Shown: positions 23,601 to 35,002 of the stretch, in pieces | Numbering within the stretch: position 1 is the first letter of the stretch | Layout: each line of letters begins with the position of its first letter | NCBI GenBank assembly: GCA_003116995.1 | Contig: BDSL01000086.1 | Span: 310,001-374,000, forward strand | DNA length: 64,000 bases | Direction: 5' to 3' | Source of the DNA: Yamagishiella unicocca | Lineage: Eukaryota > Chlorophyta > Chlorophyceae > Chlamydomonadales > Volvocaceae | Made by a program: the position numbers and the translations under genes | Notes under the pieces: model-generated | What the model was told of the DNA's origin: nothing | What the model saw: only the letters and a program-made list of their open reading frames with translations | The model's database searches: none

Positions 23601-25384
23601 CCGGTCCTGCAGCTGCTCGAGCTGCTGCTGCAAAAGCGCCTTCAAAATGCGCACGCCCATCAGCCCCGGCTCGATGACCGCATCCGCCGCGGCGCCGTCG
23701 GCCCCGCGGGCGGCTCCAGGGTCTCTGGCGGCGCGCTGCTGCAGCAACGCTGCTGTGGTCCGCTGCGGGCGGTGCGAGTCACTGGCAGGTGGCGCAATGT
23801 CTCGCTGGGGCTCAGTGTGCTGCTGCCCGACGAGCAGCAGGGAGTTGGGGCTGGGGCCAGGGGCAACACCGCCGCCACCGACTCCTCGGTCACCACGGTC
23901 AGCGCCGCCGGCCGGCGCAGCCCTAGCTCTGTAGCCGGTAGCGCCGGCTACTCCCGCCATTAATGCCAACGCAGGTTGCTCGTGGCCGCTCATGCCCGCC
24001 CCAGAAGACCCCCAGGTGCCTCCTGAGCCGTCTCTGGCCGCAGCCGCAACCACCGGCGCCACCTCTGCCCCTGCCCCTGCTTCCGCCCCTGCCCCTACTT
24101 CCGCCGCTGCTGCTGCTGCTGCCGCCCCTGCTGCTGCCCTTACTGCTGTTGTTGCTGCTGCCGCCCCTGCTACTGCCGGCAGCACGGTACTGGGTCCCAC
24201 GTCGCCAGCGGCCGCGGCGTCTGGAGGCAGAGGCGTGCTGGCCGGCGGCACCCATGTCCCAGGCTCCCTGGGCAACCCGCTCGCGTCGAGCTCGTACGAC
24301 TGCTGGTTGTGCCAGACGGTCACGTGACCGGGAGCCGCTGCACCCTCTGGAAGCACCCCTCGCATGAAGGTCAACAGGCGCGCCGGCAACGAACCGACAT
24401 CGGTGCCCGCCGCGGCCCCGCCGGCGGCGCGGCGGCGCAAGCGCTGCGCCCCCGGCCCCATGACCGCCGCTCCGCGGCCCAGCTCTAGGAGCATCAACAC
24501 CAGGTGGATGCAGCCCTGGTTGATGGCAATGTGCAGTGGGGGCATGCCTAGGGTTTCTGAAAGGAAGGATTGCAGCCGGGGGGCGAAGTCCTGCAGGCGG
24601 GCTCCCGGGGGAGCAGGGTTGGAGGAGGGTGGGTGGCTGACGTTGAGGTGGGGGTTTAAAGTTGAGGTGGGGGTGTGCATGGAGAGGAAGGTGGGCGGGA
24701 GGAGGTGTGAGGAAAGGGGTTCATCGGACAGATGTGGACGTGGGAAACGCGTGTTGGTCGTATGAGGCCAAAGTAGTGGCTAGGCTGGGATAGGATGAGT
24801 GCTGAACGCCTATTTGGGTGTGCAGCGTGGGGATGGGTCAGGCGAGAGAGTACATGCCGGTTGGGCGGGAAGGGCAAATCGTACGGCACTTGCCTGCGGC
24901 AGGTCACCGAGGTGCGGGCCCTCGATCTTCAGTTTGATGGCGTGCACCCGGGGACTCGCTAGCAGAGGCCCGCTGCGGCTGGCGATGTCGCTGCGCGGTG
25001 TGCCCGGTCTAGCGTTGGTGCTGCTTGAGTGACGGTGGACTCCTCTGGGGCTGCGTGAGTAGGTTGGTTGGGGACGTGGAGAGAGGCAACCGACGGCAGC
25101 GAGGGGCGCCAAGGCGCGCTCGCTGAGTGGCGTAACGGCAGGTCCGGGAAGGCTGCGGGCGACACAAGCGCCATCTTGGTCAACGCTGACCTCGAGGTCA
25201 CAACTTCTCTGCAAAACGTCCTTGCGATTGCTCTTTGGGGACGGAAAGTTCGTAGTGCCCGAGCACGGCTCAATGGGAGAGTTATCTGCCGCAGCGAAGG
25301 CGCACGTTGCCCGGCCCTTAGCCGGATCTGCATGACTCTGCATGATATCCCTGACCTCGGCCTCGGTGTCCTCCGGGTGGAATG
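17602..25384 (-). CDS. Large SBP/SPL-like protein with ankyrin repeats and membrane helices (5' end unclear)
   Basis: Exons on the minus strand: 25384-24894, 24590-19605, 19193-18774 and 17799-17602 (stop TGA), about 2030 residues, all in phase. At the exon 1/2 junction, RVHAIKLKIEGPHLGDLPQ followed by DFAPRLQSFLSETLGM and INQGCIHLVLMLLELG resembles the conserved region behind the SBP zinc finger in large plant SPL and algal copper-response regulators. Near the end of exon 2 lies an ankyrin-like segment (GHTLLHLAVLSRSVPMLRLL). The C-terminus has hydrophobic helices: LWAAILMLLGSVQ running into ALLAVLFAM, GVLLWLPSLCLILASALSAA, and AAIVWLSYAAANVVCGMALV. Plant large SPLs share this ankyrin-plus-membrane tail. 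No SBP Cys/His finger is visible upstream to 27200. The exon at 25384 starts in phase 1, so more 5' exons are expected, though Met at 25343 is a possible start. The first intron uses a GC donor (CAG|GCAAGT). Confidence 0.55.
17899..18668. repeat. 27-bp minisatellite, about 28 copies
   Basis: Unit contains GAGGGTGCGAGTGAGGGCTG with variant triplets CAAAGAG, CAACGAG and GAAGAG. As 27 is a multiple of three, it leaves long open frames on both strands (Arg-Val-Arg-Ala on plus, Pro-His-Ser on minus), but it lies wholly inside the last intron (17800-18773) of the SBP/SPL-like gene. Confidence 0.95.
19240..19281 (-). repeat. Intron repeat family II copy (SBP/SPL-like gene)
   Basis: On the transcript strand: CTTGGTTTGTCGGCCGTGG then ATTCGCGGATCCTCTTATAC, about 45 nt from the 3' splice site at 19194. 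Sense orientation. Confidence 0.85.
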
Positions 25385-26953
25385 CTGAACGGCCCGGGAG
25401 ACCTAGCAGGCCCTCAAGGATGGGCCCAACTCAACCAAATAATGATGGCATATAGGCCCTAGGTTCTTGCACCTTATCTTGTATACGCACACACCTAGTG
25501 TGCAGATCACATTATTCCTCACTTTGCCTGCACTTTATACGGATGGGTACGTTCTTTGGGGTGTGCTACTTTCCGATACTAAATGAGGTTCCGCATAGAG
25601 TATATGGGAATCCATAGTGTACGTATCAGCGTGCGGGCTTGGTTGAGCTAGCGACCCGAATCACGGCAAATCTTTCCATGGGTCTGTCTCCCACATCCTT
25701 CGGGTGGCGTGCAATGCAAGCAAGCCCCAAAAACGTTGTTTTAATCATTCACACCGCAAGCGCTTTGCCGTGCGGTCAACCGTCGTGCCGGGAAATCAAA
25801 AGACAACGCTTCGAGGGCATGGGGCCTTGGAAACCGGGATCCAATACATGTCTTTCCTTGCGCTGGTGTAGACGTCAAGATGTAGGGAGGATACGAGTCG
25901 CCGTGCCGTGCGCACCGTTACAGCCGCCGATACTGGTTAACGGTCCGTTACGGCATGTTAAGCAGTTACGGGCTTACGGCATCTTACCGCTACGCCTGCC
26001 CCAGGCAACAGTTGCGATGTGCAGTGCTGGGATAGTCTCTTACACATGCGAGCCCATCCACAACAGTACCAAGCTGCGTTGGAGTGGTGACGTGCCGGCT
26101 GCGAAGCGCAACGTACACACGTCGCCGTCGGGGCTCTGAACTACAACAGCTTGCTGTATTACGGTGTCCGCTAGCCCGGGCGAACCCAGGACAAGAAGAG
26201 GGGCCCGTAGCCGTGGCCTCACCATACATAGCCGAGACTGACCCCCCAGGGGCACAGGAAAGCCTCGACGGGCAGAGAGACGCAGGGGGAACACAGAACA
26301 GGCGGGGGGGATTACGAAACACGCTGTTAGGAGCTGTTAGGAGCTGCCAGGCTCGGAGCGGCCGCGTTGGCTTCACGTGTCTTTCCAAAACGCCACAAGG
26401 TGTCGATTCTGAAGTTTCACCAGCGCGGGGATGGGGGAGACTCTTCACCCGAGCAAGCAGACGGCAAGTATACACTCTGGCCGGCGGACATCCTTGTACG
26501 ACGCTCGTCAGAGCTGGCGCCTGAGGGCTCCAACCCCAACTCCACACAGCCCTTGCCGTGACCCTCCATCGACGAGCCGCCGCTTGCCTAACCCACGCCC
26601 GTCCGCAGACAGCACCAAACCACACCGCCCGCAACGACCGACGCAACAGGCAACCGGACGCGCCTGTCCGTGGGAACATCCTCGGGAACATCCTCAACAC
26701 CGGCTCACAGACCCGACGCTTCCTGTTTGTATTCTTCCACGCACTCGACATGCAGTTGACTCCACTGCCGATTGTCGCCGCAGCGAACTGCGCTGATGCG
26801 TGCGGGGCGGGGGATGCCGCCCCTCGCGGCGCGGCACCCGCCGCCCCTCCGCTACCCGCACGAGGCTGCAGCTCCCTCCGACCATATTGACAAACTGCTG
26901 GAGACGCCAACGCATGAATGTCCGCTCATGGCTCAAAGCACGTGTGCTTCAGC
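25385..26953. other. Intergenic region
   Basis: The open frame continues upstream of 25384 to a stop near 25431, after which no exon could be phased. The rest is AT-richer, has a copy of a dispersed repeat (26182-26286) and no recognisable gene. Missing 5' exons of the SBP/SPL-like gene would have to lie here. Confidence 0.45.
26182..26286 (+). repeat. Dispersed intergenic repeat, copy A
   Basis: GAACCCAGGACAAGAAGAGG then GCCGTGGCCTCACCATA and, downstream, GGCAGAGAGACGCAGG. Same blocks in the same order as copies at 34034, 32577 and, inverted, 48110-48001. Confidence 0.75.
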
Positions 26954-26958
26954 TTACA
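26954..26958 (-). terminator. TGTAA polyadenylation signal of the MDR reductase
   Basis: TTACA on the plus strand, about 255 bases behind the reductase stop at 27212. Confidence 0.5.
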
Positions 26959-27211
26959 TAGGTAAGCATGCGTGCGTGCGCATACATAAGAGACAGCTCG
27001 GGACTGGCTTCCAGAACAACAACAGAAATACCGCCGCCGGATTTAAGAAGGTGACTGTACAACAGCTGCTTCACGTGCGCCCCACACAGCCGCGAGCAGA
27101 AGCGCCTGGGCGCCTTCCGTTGATCCCCGTAGCCGTGTCCTGCAGGGCTGGTCGGCCCGAACATGCCACCCCTCACCTGGCTGTGGGCCGGACCCCGACC
27201 CTCAGCCCCTC

Positions 27212-30200
27212 TCAGCCGACGAGCACGACCTTGGCGGGGCGTCCCTCCACGGCTTGGTCCCGGAGCGCGCCGGCGGCCTCTTCCAGCGGTCGCACGTCCG
27301 CTGGGGGTGGCAGGGAGGAGGGGGCCGAAGGAAGGGGGAGCGGCGGGTCGCGTGAGGCACCGAGAACGACAGCAGGGGCAGAGGCACTGCACCCGTCATC
27401 CTGCTGCTATCCACCTCGCATTGATGACCGGCTTGCAGCTGCCGAGGCCTCTCGCAACCGCACGGGCGCCATATGACCCACGCTGCGCCCCACCCTGGAG
27501 CACAGCCCCGCTGGTCCGGTCCCTCGGCTCCCCGCCCCACCCTGGAGCACAGCCCCGCTGGTCCGGTCCCTCGGCTCCCCGCCCCGCCCCCCGCCTCACC
27601 CTTGGCCGCCGGCAGCACCCCCTCCTTCATGTGCTCCAACGCGGACGCCACCACGGCCCGCTGTTCCTCCGCCGACATGTTGTTCAGCCAGGGGCTCACC
27701 CAGAAGCCCTGCAGGGGGCAGGCAGGGGGCAGGCAGGGGGCAGCAGGGGGCAGCAGGGCAGGGGGTCAGGGGGAGGGCTACATGAGGCAGAGCATGTGGA
27801 GAGGTGCTTGCGGTGAGGACCCGACGCATCCTGCGTTCCCCAGCAACCCAACAGCCGCCCAACAGCCGCCCCATCCCCCCTTAAAACCCAAATCGCCCGC
27901 CCCCACCCTCGACCCTGCTCATTCAATCACCCTCACCACTCTCCCGCCCAAGCGGACGCAAACCTGCCGTACGCCCCCGCCCTCGGGTGCAAAGCGAAGC
28001 CCTCGGGCGCAAAGCGAAGCCCTCCTCCTGTACGACACCGCCGGCCTGGACCTACCTTGAGCGTGACGAGCCTGAACAGGCCCTGGCCCACGTTCCACTC
28101 GATGTTTGGGTTGGACATGGCGCCGTACACCACGATGGTCCCACCCACCCGCACCGCCGGGGCGATCTTGGCCGGCATGGAGCCCGCGATCGAGTCCAGA
28201 GCGCCCCACGCGCCGCGCCCGCCGGTCAGCTCCGAAACCCGGGCGACCAGCGCCTCCGCGTCCGCAGCCACCGCCACCGCCTCGTAAGCGCTGTGAAAAC
28301 ACGTAGCGGCACAAGTGGGGGAGGTCTAGGGTTTCCCATCGCACTTAGGCTGCAGCCCGACAAGGACACAAGGGGGCGCAGGGGCGGCAGGTGGGCAGCC
28401 CCCACTAGCCCACCGCACTGGGCTGCAGCCCGGTAAGGACAGCTACCCGACGGCCGGGGTGCGTGCAGCACGGCAGCGCCGCGGGGCGTGAGGATTTGCG
28501 AGGTGGCAGCAGGGCCCGCAGCCACCTGGGTCGGGTCCAGCTGCCGGGCCTCGGGCAAGAGGCCGCCCCGGGCCCCTCGGCCTGCAACAACTTCGCTAGC
28601 CGGCAGGCTGCAGTGCCGGAACCGTTTCAGCGCCACCGTGACCTGGTGGTGCTGACCCACCCGCCCCCGCCCCCGCCCCGCCCCCGCCCCCGCCCCCGCC
28701 CCCGCCCCCGCCCCGCCCCCGCCCCCGCCCCCGCCCCCGCCCCCGCTCCCGCCCCCGGCCCCCCTCGCTCCATCCTCGCTCTCGCGTGCTGCTGCTTCCA
28801 CCAACAGCCCACCCAGCAAGCCACCCCCCTGCCACCCCCCTGCCACCCCCCTGCCACCCCCCTGCCCCTCCCCTGCCCCCCCCCTGCCCCCCCCCTGCCA
28901 CCCGCCTGCCACCCGCCCCTCACCCCGCCTGCTTGAGCTCCTCCACCTGCTCCTCGCGGCGGCAGGTGGCGATGACGCGCACCCCCAGGCTGTTGGCGTA
29001 GCGGATGGTCATGCGGCCCAGCGCCGAGCCCGCCGCCGTTACGATGATGTAATCGTCTGCAGGGGGGGGAGGCACGGGGCAGAAAGCGGGCCAGAAAGCG
29101 AGGCGCGAGGCGGGTTGGGGGAAGGAAGTCCCAGTCTGGGCAGGATGTGGGGCGGACGGGTGGAGGCCGGGCGCGGGCGGCAGTCGAGGTGCACACAGGA
29201 GCGCAGCGCAGTGCCGTGCCCGCTGCCACGGGTCATAGCGAGCGGCGGTGCCGCCTACGCAGACGTGTTCCTTTACTTGCCGAAGGCCGCCGCCCCCGCC
29301 TCGCCCCCGCCTCGCTTTTCTCCGTCCCTCCCCTGGACCCCTCCGTCCCTCCCCTGGACCCCTCCGTCCTCCCTGGGTCCCTCGGCCCTCCCTGGACCCC
29401 TCCGCACCCTTGGGCACCGCCAGCTCCCGCATCATGCCAATGACTGTCACCGGGTTTATGATCGCCTGGCAGGCCGCCTCGTCGGGGATCTCGTCAGGTA
29501 CCGGAACCTGCAGAGGACGGCAGGCGCACACGTACGTACGGCACGTCACCGGACATTCCTTTGTTTTACAGGATGGCAACCAACGCTACAGTGGCAGTTG
29601 CTCTGGGTAGTCGGACGGTCAAGGGAGGGCCGTGAGTGGCAGCTCCGTTATCGCGCCATGCGGCAGGGGCACACTACCACCAACAAGCTGGGGGGTGATA
29701 AGAGGATCCGCGAATCCACGGCCGACAACCCGAGGGCGGTGAAGGTGGTGGTCCAGCGGCGCGGCAAGGAGACGGACAAGTTGGGGGGCCTCCTATCGCT
29801 CGGCCTCCTACCCCGTGCGCAGCAGTTGACGGCAGGTAAGCACGCTAACGGGTACATGCAACAATACCTCACGCAATCAAAGACACACGAAAGGCCGCCC
29901 CAACACACGTGGTGATCCGTACAACCCACATCCTCATCATGCCCGCGTCGCCCCTCACTCCTCCCCCCGGCCACCCACTCGCCTTCGCCCCCCTCCCTCC
30001 CCCGCCTCCGAAGCCTATGCACCAGCTACATTTCCCATGTCGAGTAACCGGTCCTTTCCTGTAATCCCTCCCCCGCCCCTCCCTCCCTCCGCTCCCTGCC
30101 GCACCAGTTCCTCCTCTGCGGCCAGCACGTACTGCTGCCAGGTGCCCGTTCCTTCCGCGGCGTAGCGCCAGTGCGTGGCCACCACCCGCTGTCCCTCGGC

Positions 30201-31183
30201 CAGCCGCCCACTGACATCTGGACCCAGTTTCACGATATGGCCGACGCCTGCAACGCAGAAACCACAGAGCAACAGTAAAAACAGCGACATCGTCACAATC
30301 AGCACAAGCAGTCATACACGAAGGGTGTGCGGCGGCTAGGGGAGGGTCGGCGCCGTTGCGCCATTGGCAGCGCGACCGCCAACGGATGTGGGCGTGGGGA
30401 GAGGCTAGAGGTGTGTGTACATCGGAGGGTGGGGGTTAGGGAGGAATCACGCCTGTGTGGAGGGGGAAGTGGCGCCCTGGGTGCGGGCTGGCGGTTGCGG
30501 GCTGGGTGTTGCGGAATGGATTCCCTGCTAGCCCCCCCTGGACCCCATCTTTCGTATCGCGGCACCAGCTCCACAGGCGAGCAGGGCGGGAAAGCACCCC
30601 ACCCTTCCCCATCGCGACACAGCTTGCCTAAACCTTCCGCATGAGAAGGAACAAACCGGGATCGAGGCCGCTTACCCTCCAGGCCCGGGACTGCGGGCAT
30701 GCTCTTGGGCTGGAAGCCTGGGTAGAACTACGGGATTGGCGTAAGGAAGGGAGATCGGGGGCCCGGTCGGGGGGCCGGTCTGGGTTACCCTAATGGTTTG
30801 CTTTAAGTGAACTCCGCGATGGGGTTATGGTTAGTACAGGCCATCCAACAGCACGGTTCTTGCTTCAACGTGCGGGCTTCCAGGACAAACGTCTCACCCC
30901 AAGGACGCAAAAGACGTCAGACGGGTTGACGGGCCTTGCGGTCATACGAACAAGGATCTCGCCAGCACCGGGGGTGGGAACTGGAATTTGGGCCACTGCA
31001 AGGTTATCAGCTCCAAAGGCCGTGATCTACAGCCATTTGGGTACAAGCAGGGATTAGGCGACGGACTTGCGGCAGAGCCGGCGTAAGCCAACGGCCAGCC
31101 CACAGATTTAACATCATCAAAGTTCGGAGGATACACATCTTTTGGATCACCTGAATAGCCGTCTGAGTGTCAGGGATCGCCAT
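27212..31183 (-). CDS. Medium-chain reductase (quinone oxidoreductase / trans-2-enoyl-CoA reductase-like)
   Basis: Nine exons join without a frame break: 31183-31151, 31026-30898, 30727-30676, 30247-30105, 29507-29408, 29056-28924, 28290-28056, 27708-27600, 27300-27212; 1023 nt, 340 residues, a normal length for the family. Start ATG reads MAIPDTQTAIQ. N-terminal GroES-like fold: IPVPTPGAGEILVRM, PVNPSDVFCVLG, FYPGFQPKSMPAVPGLEG. The Rossmann part has VTAAGSALGRMTIRYANSLG (nucleotide-binding loop AAGSALG), GAWGALDSIAG, GGTIVVYGAMS, and ends RPAKVVLVG. I see no structural or catalytic zinc Cys set, so an NADPH-dependent quinone or enoyl-CoA reductase is more likely than an alcohol dehydrogenase; the substrate cannot be told. 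No clear targeting peptide. Most introns carry tandem or family repeats. Confidence 0.88.
27510..27590. repeat. Direct duplication in reductase intron 8
   Basis: A unit of about 46 bases (CTGGAGCACAGCCCCGCTGG onward) occurs nearly twice between exons 27600 and 27300. Confidence 0.8.
27710..27765. repeat. GCAGGGG tandem repeat in reductase intron 7
   Basis: Repeated GGGGGCAGGCA units directly next to the 3' splice site at 27709. On the transcript strand they form a long C-rich tract before the acceptor. Confidence 0.85.
28668..28917. repeat. C-rich arrays in reductase intron 6
   Basis: First CCCCCGCCCCCGCC units (28668-28760), then CTGCCACCCCC units (28825-28917) up to the donor of the exon ending at 28924. 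Confidence 0.85.
29691..29758 (-). repeat. Intron repeat family II copy (reductase intron 5-4 interval)
   Basis: 68 bases that differ from Nup85 intron 2 (from 1015) at about four positions, including the shared CGCTGGACCA start and GATTCGCGGATCCTCTTATC. In the intron between exons 30105 and 29507, sense orientation. Confidence 0.9.
30018..30068 (-). repeat. Intron repeat family I, 5'-type copy (reductase)
   Basis: On the transcript strand: TTACAGGAAAGGACCGGTTA then CTCGACATGGGAAATGTAGC, starting about 36 nt after the donor at 30104. Same placement and orientation as the Nup85 copy at 702-749. Confidence 0.85.
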
Positions 31184-32473
31184 GGCGCCACGTTGTGCGT
31201 CAGCTGACCTCGCGTGAACGCGTTAAATGAAGCTTAGATGCAATTACCTTGACAGTGAGATATGTAGATAAAAGACATGTGGGCCACCGCACACCAGGTA
31301 AGGATCGCGGAACGTACGATAGGTATATTACCGGTACCTGCTATGCGAGGACGTCGAGATGGGCTATGGTAGAAAGAAGGGTGAAAGTCAACCATATGAT
31401 TGTGGAGTGTAAGAAGCATAATCGTATTACGTATTGACAATAGGATGCCCGAGAGTTATCCACACCTCACATGTCAGGATGACGCGGAACCACTTACCGC
31501 GGTCGCAGACGGCTTCTCGCGGAGTAATAAAGCAAGAGTATTTCATCAGGTTATATTGTGTACTAAATTTCTGCTTTCACGCATGGGGCCTGGACCCTCG
31601 AGTCTCAAAATATCGCGAGCGTTACTGGATGCACGCAACTTAACGTAACGGAGCATGTACCCGACCGCTTGCGTGCGCTTGCTTCTGAAACTGATTTACA
31701 ACGCACCGCAAGGGTGGCAGACGTCAGACGGTTTGATAGTGGAAGCCTGGTGCGAGTCATTCGTACCTCTGGCCGTTCTCAGTGCGGCGCAGACCTTCAG
31801 GTGCTTTGCAACCCAGCTACCAACCCAACCGATCAAGGACAAGACACAAGCATTTCAAGGACAAGACACAAGCATTCACCGCGTCGTGTGTTGTCTACCT
31901 CTATTCTAGGGACAGACAGGGAAGACCGCCATCAGAGTCGTCAGTCAGGCATACTACATACTCATTCGCCTTGGATGCGGTACATACATGGCACCACGGG
32001 CGCAACAATTCCGTTGGTGTGGCATGTGGCAGCGGTGATGAGGTCTAAATCGGCAGGCTACCGGTAGCTTGTTATTGGGCGCGCCTTTAGTCGCCTTTGA
32101 CCCAGCTGATTTTCACGTTGGGCGCAGAAGCGATGTTGCGTGCGGAACGCTAGCGCACGTGGCGCGCTATCCTCGTCTTCTCCCTTGCCGCAAGGAATAC
32201 CTTTTCTTGAGCGCTTGATCGGCCAGATCGCTAGGGACAGGAGAAAGACTGTGTGCGTCCCAGCAGTCCCAGCTAGCTCGGTCCGTCGGTGATGCAGACA
32301 CAATTTGCGTCTTTACCTGGCGATGAGCGAGAGCTGGTAGAGCGCGGTTACCACCATGCGAAGTACTCGTACATTATGTAAACTGCTCACTTCGCTCACT
32401 TGTACTGCGCCAAAAAAAATGCTGCCATTATTGGATGTTACAATGTCCTCACGCCGAAACCAGGACAAGAAGA

Positions 32474-32518
32474 CCACGGACATGCGCCCCTCTTCTTATC
32501 CTAGCTCCTCCTGGGTTG
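32474..32518 (-). repeat. Dispersed intergenic repeat, inverted partial copy
   Basis: Read on the minus strand: CTAGGATAAGAAGAGGGGCG then CATGTCCGTGG. It stands head-to-head with copy C at 32577. Confidence 0.65.
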
Positions 32519-32576
32519 GACAGGTTCTCCCGGCCTTAAGGACACTGTAATGGACACTGTAACTGCTTTCATTCAG

Positions 32577-32737
32577 AAAAGAGGGGCCCATGTCCGTGGG
32601 CTCACCATAAGCGCACCGTATGGCCTGGCGCCTGCTGTAAAAAGTATTATTACCACATGAGAGCCGGGACTGAACCCAACAGACGCCTTCAGGTGCACAG
32701 AACGTCATAGGAAAGCACCGAAAAGCACAGAGACGCG
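32577..32737 (+). repeat. Dispersed intergenic repeat, copy C
   Basis: GGGGCCCATGTCCGTGGGCT, then CTGAACCCAACAGACGCC and AAAAGCACAGAGACGCG. The preceding AAGGACACTGTAATGG is also found next to copy D. Confidence 0.75.
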
Positions 32738-34033
32738 ACTTTGCCCCAACAGCAGCCACGACACGACCCGACAGCCACAGCCAACCAACTTGCGATCAAC
32801 TCCATGCATGGCCACCAGGCACAACAAAATGAAACGCACATCTCGCGCGGGGAAGGGTGGCAACAAAAAGCCCATGCAGAGCAGCCCAAGCCCCCCCCAG
32901 ACCTCCCCAGACGGGGGGACCATGGGGGACAAACACCAAGGCTTGCCGGCCCACCATTTGCACAATTAAGATGTACTCGCTGGGCCCGGAGGCGCCGCCA
33001 GAAGAGGAACGCGGTCCAAGCACCTGCGGAAGTCTGCACAGTGAAGGAAAAGCAGCCGGAAAGCAGCCGCCGAGAGCGGGCGCTTGCGCAATCGAGGTTG
33101 AGCGGAGTACAAGTGGAACATCAAGCCCTGGGCCGCCGCGGGCTCCTGTCCCCAGCCCGTCGGTCCAGGCTGTCGGGTTCCGCCGTGTTTCTGGCGGTGG
33201 ACCTTGGGGTGCCTGGGTCGCTCTTTTTTGCCGGTGCCCCGCTTTCTTGGGCGCGGCGGGGCGTCCTGGGTGTCGCTGTGCCTTTGAGGGGTCTGCTGGC
33301 TGCTAGCGCTGCCTTCCCATACGGTGAGTGGGGCCCCCTCTCGTGCAGGGCTTACCTGGGCTTGCGGACACTACCTTCACACAATAATGTCATCTTGCAT
33401 CCTCCCAAGTGCACAATTTCGCAATTGTACTGCGTGTTCCCATTGGTATGGCTTCTGCTTTGTACTTCCCAATTGTACTGCGTGCTCCCACTGGTATTGC
33501 TCCTTATTGCTTCTACTTGTATTGCGAGGTCCCGCTTGCATGCATCATCAGCGACTACCAACGACACAGCTAAATGGAAGGATTTACGTTAAATCCTGCC
33601 TAAATCGTTTTCAAAGGAAATAATAAGAGGTTACCAGCTTCCGCAAGCCCGGGAAATGCATAGGCCGCGGGACACCCTGGGACACCATCAGCTTCACAGC
33701 CGGCAGGCTGCTGACGGTGCACAATAACACCAGGGAAAGTGGCGATACGTTAACGTGCAGTTGAGAGCGGCATGTAAGCGCCGAAGCCGCAGGCGCAGGG
33801 CGGCGCAATCGGTCGCCCTAAGCGTGGACGGTCCCCTGCAATCGCCCGCCGTCTCTTAGAGGGGTGCTTGTGGGTTGTTTAGAAGTTGGCCGTGTGATGC
33901 AGCTAGGAGTAATGCTGGAGCAATGCTACATATCGTTTGCTCCTGGGCGTAAAAAACGTCGCGTGCCTACATACCACAGCTGACCCCGTGCACAGCGTGT
34001 CAAGCTGCCGGACCCACCTAGAAGGACCCGGGC

Positions 34034-34133
34034 AAACCCAGGATAAGAAGAGGGGCCCATGTCCGTGGCCTCACCATATTGAACCCAGCAGATGCCCAGA
34101 AGGTCACAGGCGTCGAAAGGCACAGAGACGCCC
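34034..34133 (+). repeat. Dispersed intergenic repeat, copy B
   Basis: AAACCCAGGATAAGAAGAGG, GGCCCATGTCCGTGGCCTCA, TGAACCCAGCAGATGCCCAG, AAAGGCACAGAGACGCC. The cleanest copy of the four. Confidence 0.8.
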
Positions 34134-35002
34134 GGCAAGCCCAGGACAAGCGGGGAGTCCGCAAGGCGCCACCAGTCGCTGTGAAACAGCCCGGAGCGTG
34201 CAGCGGCCGAGGTCAATCGCACTGCGAGCAGCCAGGGCGACAACGTCCCAAACACACTGCTCACAGCCGGGGGGGCTTGCACCACAGCCCTACACGATCC
34301 AGCAGCCGAATACCAGCGGGGACAGCTACCGGCCGACCACGCAGGGCAGCTCGCAGCGCCACCACGCCCACCCGGTTGCCCAGCCAGGGGGCACGGCAAA
34401 AGGTGGCCTTCGAGCACACCAACCACAGCACGAGCAACAGGGCAGCGCCAGAAACGATGCAGGCGAGGGGACACCGGTCCGGCGCCGGCCCTAGGAAACT
34501 CCCCGCACCCACAGGCCTCCAGGGGAGCGCCCTTGATATGCACGTGTTACCCGCCTGCGGAGACCCATCCACGGCCAGGCGCCGGAAGATCATCTGACGT
34601 TGAACAAAAACATACCCGCTCAGCTTTATCTAGCTTAAAAAAGGCTGGAGGAGCCGACGTCGGGCAACCTGCGCACATGTACACCAACGGCGCGGATGCA
34701 CGGCCCACGGGGGCTGAGGTCGTGATGCTGTCATGGGTACAAATATAAAGATGCATAACCATATTAATTCATGTAGTTCGACTTGCATACCTTCGCGTTA
34801 AAATGCGACTGTGCCAGTGCCCCTTGGGAGCGAAGATGCAGAGTAACCGAATCCGACTGCTGTACATAATGAGCTGATAGAGACCAACATCACTACTGCG
34901 ATTGCCTATGGCGCCTGCCATACTCATGTTTACTCTGAAGTCTTATAGCACGAAAGTACAAGCAGTCGGCCTCATCCTGGCAGGCTTACATCGTGTCACA
35001 CC

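Larger units (their letters stand above)
31184..35002. other. Intergenic region with dispersed repeats
   Basis: Upstream of both flanking genes. Base composition is less GC-rich than in the genes. Contains copies of a dispersed repeat (32474-32518 inverted, 32577-32737, 34034-34133), a doubled AGGACAAGACACAAGCATT near 31845-31875, and a duplication of about 50 bases with CAATTGTACTGCGTG at 33421-33500. No coding exon recognised. Confidence 0.5.

Noticed and set aside
25990..26910. 306-codon minus-strand ORF considered as the missing SBP-domain exon
   Set aside because: It lacks the Cys/His spacing of an SBP finger and overlaps dispersed repeat copy A.
32741..33592. 283-codon plus-strand ORF
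   Set aside because: No family recognised; it overlaps a dispersed repeat and a duplication of about 50 bases, with composition like the intergenic surroundings.
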